Of a DNA stretch of 64,000 bases, positions 59,074 through 64,000 are shown one piece after another (position 1 is the stretch's first letter; every line of letters starts with the position of its first letter). Origin of the DNA: Pseudomaricurvus sp. HS19 (GTDB taxonomy: Bacteria; Pseudomonadota; Gammaproteobacteria; Pseudomonadales; Cellvibrionaceae); assembly GCF_009857815.1 (NCBI RefSeq), contig NZ_WVVW01000012.1, positions 62,001 to 126,000 on the forward strand, given 5' to 3'. A program made the position numbers and the translations under genes. The notes under the pieces are model-generated. The model saw only the letters and a program-made list of their open reading frames with translations. It made no database searches and was not told the origin of the DNA.

Positions 59074-60594
59074 ATGATCTATGCACAACCCGGCCAGGAA
59101 GGCTCAGTCATCACGTTTAAACCCCGCTACGACAACTTCATTGGCGGCGAGTGGGTGCCACCGGTAGAAGGTCGTTATTTCGCCAACATCACCCCCGTTA
59201 CCGGCGAGCCCTACTGCGAAGTAGCCCGTTCCTCCGCTGCCGATATTGAATTGGCCCTGGATGCGGCCCACAAGGCGAAAGACGCCTGGGGTGCAACCTC
59301 TGTGGGTGAGCGCTCCAACATGCTGCTGCGCATCGCTGATCGCATTGAGCAGAACCTGGAGATGCTGGCGGTCGCCGAGACCTGGGAAAACGGCAAGGCC
59401 ATCCGCGAGACCCTCAACGCCGACATCCCGCTGGTGGTGGACCACTTCCGCTACTTCGCCGGCTGTATCCGAGCCCAGGAAGGCAGTGCCGCTGAAATTG
59501 ATGCCACCACCGCCAGCTACCATTTCCATGAGCCCTACGGCGTCGTGGGACAGATTATTCCCTGGAACTTCCCGCTGCTGATGGCTGCGTGGAAACTGGC
59601 GCCAGCTCTGGCCGCCGGTAACTGCATCGTCATGAAGCCTGCCGAGCAGACCCCGGTAAGCATCCTGGTAATGATGGAGCTGATTGGCGACCTGCTGCCG
59701 CCGGGCACCATCAATATCGTCAACGGCTTTGGTTCCGAAGCCGGTGCGCCCCTGGCCACCAGCTCCCGTATTGCCAAGCTGGCCTTTACCGGTTCCACCG
59801 CTGTGGGCACCGAGATCCTCAAGTGTGCGGCCAACAGCCTGATCCCCTCCACTGTGGAGCTGGGCGGCAAGTCCCCCAACATCTACTTCGCCGATGTCAT
59901 GGATTTCGAGGATGACTTCATCAGCAAGGCGGTGGAAGGGCTGCTGCTGGGCTTCTTCAACCAGGGTGAAGTCTGTACCTGCCCATCCCGTGCGCTGGTG
60001 CATGAGAGCATCTACGACGACTTCCTGGAGCGGGTGCTGGAGCGTTCACGTGCCATCAAGCAGGGCGATCCGCTGGATACCGAAACCATGATCGGTGCCC
60101 AGGCCTCCCAGGAGCAGCTGGACAAGATCCTCTCCTACATGGATATCGGTCGTAACGAAGGTGCCGACCTGATTCTGGGTGGTAACCGCAAGATGCTGTC
60201 TGGTCATCTGTCCGGTGGCTACTACGTGGAGCCAACCCTGATGGTGGGCCACAACAAGATGCGCGTGTTCCAGGAGGAGATCTTCGGCCCGGTGCTGGGT
60301 ATCACCACCTTCAAGGATGAGGCGGAAGCGCTGGCCATTGCCAACGACACCGCCTACGGCCTTGGCTCCGGCGTCTGGACCCGTGACATCAACCGTGCCT
60401 ACCGCATGGGTCGCGGCATCCAGGCGGGGCGTGTGTGGACCAACTGCTACCACGCCTATCCGGCCCACGCCGCTTTCGGTGGTTACAAGAAGTCCGGTAT
60501 CGGTCGCGAGACCCACAAGATGATGCTGGACCACTATCAGCAGACCAAGAACCTGCTGGTGAGTTACAGCACTAATCCACTCGGCTTCTTCTAA
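59074..60594 (+). CDS. exaC: NAD-dependent aldehyde dehydrogenase, ExaC type
   Basis: A 506-residue dehydrogenase that oxidises the aldehyde (for example acetaldehyde) made by a PQQ alcohol dehydrogenase. The coenzyme segment is [20 protein letters not shown], the base Glu is in [14 protein letters not shown], and the catalytic Cys in [15 protein letters not shown], with a second Cys as in ExaC/AcoD enzymes. ATG at 59074 with AAGAGG upstream. It is a single unit between two terminators, just upstream of pqqA. The alcohol dehydrogenase itself is not in the window. Confidence 0.93.
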   Translation: MIYAQPGQEGSVITFKPRYDNFIGGEWVPPVEGRYFANITPVTGEPYCEVARSSAADIELALDAAHKAKDAWGATSVGERSNMLLRIADRIEQNLEMLAVAETWENGKAIRETLNADIPLVVDHFRYFAGCIRAQEGSAAEIDATTASYHFHEPYGVVGQIIPWNFPLLMAAWKLAPALAAGNCIVMKPAEQTPVSILVMMELIGDLLPPGTINIVNGFGSEAGAPLATSSRIAKLAFTGSTAVGTEILKCAANSLIPSTVELGGKSPNIYFADVMDFEDDFISKAVEGLLLGFFNQGEVCTCPSRALVHESIYDDFLERVLERSRAIKQGDPLDTETMIGAQASQEQLDKILSYMDIGRNEGADLILGGNRKMLSGHLSGGYYVEPTLMVGHNKMRVFQEEIFGPVLGITTFKDEAEALAIANDTAYGLGSGVWTRDINRAYRMGRGIQAGRVWTNCYHAYPAHAAFGGYKKSGIGRETHKMMLDHYQQTKNLLVSYSTNPLGFF

Positions 60595-60737
60595 CGTACA
60601 CACTCCTGTATGTAAGCCGGATCAGAGCAGCGTTACCCTGAGCCTCTGAAGTTGTACCCCTCCTCCCCGGACGCTGTCTGCCCTGGACAGGGCAGGTCCG
60701 GGCCAGGAGGATGTTTTGGTTGTTATCTCGTCCTTCC

Positions 60738-60785
60738 CCGCAAGGTTGTCACCGGTCCCCCCACCGGTGCTTGCGGTTTTTTTTT
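60738..60785 (+). terminator. Rho-independent terminator after exaC
   Basis: Outer stem CCGCAAG / CTTGCGG and inner CACCGGT / ACCGGTG, followed by nine T. It separates exaC from the pqq operon. The 413-base gap (60595-61007) otherwise holds only the pqqA promoter. Confidence 0.88.
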
Positions 60786-60889
60786 ACTTATCCCGCCCAT
60801 GTTTCCCGCTGCGCCGGCACCCGCCAGTGCCCCTTTAATCCCGTGGCCTGCCCCAGCTGCTGTCGCTACCAAAGCCAGCCGGAATTGCT

Positions 60890-60930
60890 CCCAAAGTACA
60901 GTATTCCCCCGACATAGCCCTGATTAGACT
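60890..60930 (+). promoter_or_regulatory. CCAAAGTAC-type promoter of the pqq operon
   Basis: CCCAAAGTACAG at 60890-60901, then a -10-like TTAGACT at 60924-60930, with the same 27-base spacing as before the aldehyde dehydrogenase. A related CTACCAAAG begins at 60867. A start near 60938 leaves a 70-base leader to pqqA. Confidence 0.55.
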
Positions 60931-61007
60931 GAGGTTAATGGTGGCGAAAGCAGTATGGCGCTCACCATTGCAGAGCAAATTTTAATGGTCAGTACGAGGA
61001 GCATGTT

Positions 61008-61079
61008 ATGTGGACTAAACCCGCTTATCAGGATCTGCGAATCGGTTTTGAAGTCACTATGTACTTCAGCGTTCGCTAA
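61008..61079 (+). CDS. pqqA: PQQ precursor peptide PqqA
   Basis: A 23-residue peptide that supplies the carbon skeleton of PQQ. It begins [20 protein letters not shown]; Glu15 and Tyr19 are the pair cross-linked by PqqE. ACGAGGAGCA before the ATG is the ribosome site. It is 58 bases before pqqB and is the first gene of the operon. Short but unmistakable by sequence and place. Confidence 0.95.
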   Translation: MWTKPAYQDLRIGFEVTMYFSVR

Positions 61080-61137
61080 ATGAGTGGGGTTACCGTTTGG
61101 TAGCCCCGGATCCTGCCCGCTGACGAAGTAAACCTGC

Positions 61138-62145
61138 ATGAGAATTCATATTTTAGGATCAGCAGCCGGTGGCGGTTTCCCGCAGTGGAACTGCAACTGC
61201 AGCAACTGTTACGGTGTGCGCAACGGCAAGATCAAGGCCACACCGCGCACCCAGTCCTCCATTGCGGTGAGCATGGACGATGAGCACTGGTTGCTGATCA
61301 ACGCCTCCCCCGATATTCGCGCCCAGCTGGAGTCTTTCCGTGACATCCAGCCGCAGCGTGGCCTGCGGGGAACCGGTATCCGCTCGGTGCTGCTGGTGGA
61401 CAGCCAGATCGACCACACCACCGGCCTGCTGATGTTGCGTGAAGGTTGTCCCTTCGACGTCTACACCACCGAGATGGTGTACCAGGACCTGACCACCGGC
61501 TTCCCGGTGTTCAACATCCTCAAGAGCTGGGATGGCGGCATTCGCCACCAGCGCCTGCCCATCGACGGCACTTCACTGCAGGTGCCGGGCTTTGAGGGCC
61601 TGCGTATCACTCCGGTGCCGCTGCAGGGCAAGGCCCCGCCTTACTCGCCCCATCGTAACAATCCCCATCCGGGGGACAATATCGCCCTCTATTTCGAAGA
61701 CCTGGAATCCGGCCAGAGCCTCTTCTACGCCCCCGGACTGGGTGGCCTGGATGAGAACCTGGCGGGTTACATGGAGCGCAGCGATTGCCTGCTGGTGGAC
61801 GGTACTTTCTGGCGCGAGGACGAGATGATCCTCGCCGGGGTCGGCACCAAGCTGGCGCGGGAGATGGGCCACCTGCCCCAGTCCGGCAAGGGCGGCATGA
61901 TCGAGGTGCTGCGGCGCTTCGGGGAGCAGCGCAAGATTCTTATCCATATCAATAATACCAACCCGATCCTCGACGAAGAGTCGCCGGAGCGGGCCGAGCT
62001 GGTGGCTGAAGGGATCGAGGTGGCCAGTGACGGTATGGATATCTTCCTCGGGGCCCGCCGGCCCCAGACCCTTACCAATAACAGAAGCCAGAAACTGCCT
62101 GGAAGAGGTCCCGACCTTCCCGGCAGAAAGGAGGCCATCGGATGA
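61138..62145 (+). CDS. pqqB: PQQ biosynthesis protein PqqB
   Basis: A 335-residue metallo-beta-lactamase-fold protein. It begins [20 protein letters not shown], with a Cys motif [22 protein letters not shown] stands in the family metal region and [19 protein letters not shown] follows. It is proposed to hydroxylate the Glu-Tyr intermediate. It is about 25-30 residues longer than usual; the extra C-terminal, basic and poorly structured ([15 protein letters not shown]), runs into pqqC, overlapping it by four bases. Confidence 0.93.
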   Translation: MRIHILGSAAGGGFPQWNCNCSNCYGVRNGKIKATPRTQSSIAVSMDDEHWLLINASPDIRAQLESFRDIQPQRGLRGTGIRSVLLVDSQIDHTTGLLMLREGCPFDVYTTEMVYQDLTTGFPVFNILKSWDGGIRHQRLPIDGTSLQVPGFEGLRITPVPLQGKAPPYSPHRNNPHPGDNIALYFEDLESGQSLFYAPGLGGLDENLAGYMERSDCLLVDGTFWREDEMILAGVGTKLAREMGHLPQSGKGGMIEVLRRFGEQRKILIHINNTNPILDEESPERAELVAEGIEVASDGMDIFLGARRPQTLTNNRSQKLPGRGPDLPGRKEAIG

Positions 62146-62930
62146 ACACCCAGCCAGATACCGCGATGGACATTCCCGTAATGGACATCGCATCCTTCGA
62201 GCAGGCGCTGCGCGACAAAGGGCGCCTGTACCATATCCATCACCCGTTTCATGTGGCCATGCACAGCGGCCAGTGCACCCCGGAACAGATCCGCGGCTGG
62301 GTCGCCAACCGCTTCTACTACCAGACCAGTATCCCGCTCAAGGACGCCGCCATCATGGCCAACTGCCCCGACCGCTCCGTGCGCCGGCAGTGGATCCAGC
62401 GCATCCTGGATCACGACGGTCGTGGCGACGACGACAGTGGCATTGAGGCGTGGCTGGACCTGGGCGAGGCTTGCGGCCTGAGTCGCGAAGAGTTGCTGGA
62501 CCATCGCCATGTATTGCCGGCGGTACGTTTTGCAGTGGATGCCTACGTCAACTTCGCCCGCACCGCCACCTGGCAGGAGGCAGTCTGTTCATCGCTCACC
62601 GAGATGTTTGCCCCCGAGATCCACCAGCGCCGGCTCGACACCTGGCCAGAGCACTATCCCTGGATCAACCTCGACGGCATGCGCTACTTCCGCAAGCGCC
62701 TGGGTGAAGCCCGCCGCGATGTGGACCACGGCCTGACAGTCACGCTGCAATACTTCCGCACTGCCGACCAGCAGCAGCGGGCACTGGAGATCCTGCAGTT
62801 CAAGCTGGACGTACTCTGGAGCCTGCTGGACGCGGTGACCATGGCCTATGTCTACGAGCGGCCGCCGTATCACCATGCGCTGGAACAACGCCAGCTGCGC
62901 GACCGCCAGCGGGAGGTGCAGACAGCATGA
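62142..62930 (+). CDS. pqqC: Pyrroloquinoline-quinone synthase PqqC
   Basis: A 262-residue cofactor-free oxidase that closes the rings in the final step of PQQ synthesis. Family segments: [25 protein letters not shown], and [22 protein letters not shown] at 62142 inside the pqqB stop (ATGA) with AAAGGAGG upstream; the next ATG (62166) is possible. It overlaps pqqD by four bases. Confidence 0.96.
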   Translation: MNTQPDTAMDIPVMDIASFEQALRDKGRLYHIHHPFHVAMHSGQCTPEQIRGWVANRFYYQTSIPLKDAAIMANCPDRSVRRQWIQRILDHDGRGDDDSGIEAWLDLGEACGLSREELLDHRHVLPAVRFAVDAYVNFARTATWQEAVCSSLTEMFAPEIHQRRLDTWPEHYPWINLDGMRYFRKRLGEARRDVDHGLTVTLQYFRTADQQQRALEILQFKLDVLWSLLDAVTMAYVYERPPYHHALEQRQLRDRQREVQTA

Positions 62931-63208
62931 TGAACCCACAACTGATACCCACCCTCAACCGTCACTTCCGCCTGCAGTGGGAGCCGGTACAGGATGCCTA
63001 TGTGCTGCTCTATCCGGAGGGCATGGTAAAGCTCAATCACAGTGCCGCGGAGATCCTGCGCGCCTGCGATGGCGAGCGCACCATTGCCGAGATCAGCACA
63101 GAGTTGCAACAGCGCTACCCGGAAGTGGAGGATATCGATAACGACATCGACGAGTTCTTCGAAGGTGCCACACGCAACGGCTGGACACGCTGTGAGTGCC
63201 GCGACTAG
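62927..63208 (+). CDS. pqqD: PqqA-binding chaperone PqqD
   Basis: A 93-residue RRE-type peptide chaperone that brings PqqA to Pqq[21 protein letters not shown] then [20 protein letters not shown] are the conserved strands and helix. It overlaps pqqC by four bases and pqqE by 17. Confidence 0.95.
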   Translation: MMNPQLIPTLNRHFRLQWEPVQDAYVLLYPEGMVKLNHSAAEILRACDGERTIAEISTELQQRYPEVEDIDNDIDEFFEGATRNGWTRCECRD

Positions 63209-64000
63209 TCCCGCGCCGCCGCTGTGGCTGCTGGCGGAGCTCACCTATCGATGCCCGCTGCAGTGCCCTTACTGCTCCAATCCGGTGGACTTCGCCCACA
63301 TTAAGGAGGAGCTGAGCACCGAACAGTGGTTGCAGGTGCTGCAGCAGGGCCGGGCCATGGGTGCGGCGCAGCTGGGTTTTTCCGGCGGTGAGCCGCTGGT
63401 GCGACAGGACCTGGAAATCCTGGTTGCCGAGGGGCGCCAGCTGGGTTACTACACCAACCTGATCACCTCGGGCATGGGCCTCAGTCGCGAGCGCATTGCC
63501 AGCCTCAAGCAGGCGGGGCTCGATCATATCCAGCTCAGCTTCCAGGACAGCGACGCCGACATCAACAACTACCTGGCCGGCAGTCGCAAGGCGTTTGCCA
63601 ACAAGCTGGAGATGGCTGCCGCGGTGAAGGAGTTTGACTACCCGATGGTGGTCAACTTTGTGCTGCACCGCATGAACATCGACCACATCGAGTCGATCCT
63701 GGATTTGTGCGTGGAGCTGGGCGCAGACTACGTGGAGTTGGCCAACACCCAGTATTACGGCTGGGCTTTCCACAATCGCCAGCAATTACTGCCCACCCGG
63801 GAACAGTTACAGCACGCGGAAGCAGTGACCAACGCCTACCGCGAGCGCCTGCAGGAGCGCATGAAGATCTACTTTGTGGTGCCGGACTACTTTGAAGAGC
63901 GGCCCAAGCCCTGCATGAATGGCTGGGGTTCCATCTTCCTTACCATCGCCCCCGATGGTCGTGCACTGCCCTGTCACAGCGCCCGTGTGTTGCCGCTGGA
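63192..64000 (+). CDS. pqqE: PqqA peptide cyclase PqqE (partial, runs off the end)
   Basis: The first 269 codons of a radical SAM enzyme that links Glu and Tyr of PqqA. Its 4Fe-4S motif [10 protein letters not shown] is at about residues 21-30, followed by [14 protein letters not shown], and an auxiliary-cluster Cys is in [19 protein letters not shown] near the window end is the start of the SPASM region. It starts with GTG at 63192, inside pqqD. There is no stop in the window. Order A-B-C-D-E is the standard one. Confidence 0.96.
   Translation, partial: MSAATSPAPPLWLLAELTYRCPLQCPYCSNPVDFAHIKEELSTEQWLQVLQQGRAMGAAQLGFSGGEPLVRQDLEILVAEGRQLGYYTNLITSGMGLSRERIASLKQAGLDHIQLSFQDSDADINNYLAGSRKAFANKLEMAAAVKEFDYPMVVNFVLHRMNIDHIESILDLCVELGADYVELANTQYYGWAFHNRQQLLPTREQLQHAEAVTNAYRERLQERMKIYFVVPDYFEERPKPCMNGWGSIFLTIAPDGRALPCHSARVLPL

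Noticed and set aside
1-64000. CRISPR arrays, transposases, integrases, tRNA or rRNA genes
   Set aside because: None could be recognised by regular repeats, transposase motifs, or conserved RNA sequence on either strand.

Overview
The window is about 64 kb of one bacterial chromosome. It is densely coding, mostly rich in G and C at third codon positions, and carries no rRNA, tRNA, insertion sequence, phage or CRISPR that I can see. Outer-membrane proteins (TonB receptor, porin), an RND pump, MinCDE, PotFGHI, PuuR/Lrp regulators and sigma-54 control point to a Gammaproteobacterium. The mix with PQQ genes, a cyanate operon and an exosortase suggests a marine heterotroph near Cellvibrionales/Halieaceae; this placement is inference from protein character, not from a search.

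Layout. 1-3.9 kb: end of an RND membrane-fusion gene, its permease, and an acetyltransferase. 4.2-22.0 kb: a polyamine block, with the potGHIF uptake operon; ald with a first FAD oxidase and a divergent Lrp; puuD-puuA; a second puuA-like ligase; a second oxidase with an omega-aminotransferase; puuC; and a third oxidase divergent from puuR. Together these give uptake, gamma-glutamylation, oxidation, dehydrogenation and hydrolysis to GABA, plus a transamination branch whose alanine can be recycled by Ald. A TGTTC-type motif recurs in most of its promoter regions. 22.3-29.5 kb: a methyltransferase, then a PAS/AAA+ sigma-54 activator divergent from an ABC transporter plus cyanase operon; a -24/-12 promoter with three upstream palindromes lies between them.

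29.5-39.9 kb: small accessory and housekeeping genes: a lipoprotein, a flavodoxin, a lone Nif11-domain protein with an AlkB-like dioxygenase, a GFA-family protein, an SDR, minCDE, GAPDH, and the AmmeMemoRadiSam trio amrS/amrB/amrA. 40.1-45.4 kb: the most unusual region. A secreted helical-repeat-type protein is divergent from five tandem genes for proteins of only 56-61 residues. Each is a signal peptide followed almost at once by an LP[FL]GDG motif, one membrane helix with an invariant Cys and Trp, and a basic tail. They are followed by a histidine-box membrane hydroxylase and an exosortase-EpsI fusion. I propose a dedicated exosortase with minimal peptide substrates, possibly under sigma-54 control.

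45.4-49.9 kb: a LysR regulator divergent from azoR-yqjG, a cold-shock protein, and an SpmA/SpmB-like membrane protein. 50.0-64.0 kb: a CBM9-type outer-membrane protein, then a PQQ/alcohol-oxidation block: a NosR/NirI-like flavin and iron-sulfur protein divergent from a TonB receptor, a porin, an ExaC-type aldehyde dehydrogenase, and pqqABCDE (pqqE runs off the end). A CCAAAGT element is repeated in the promoter regions of this block.
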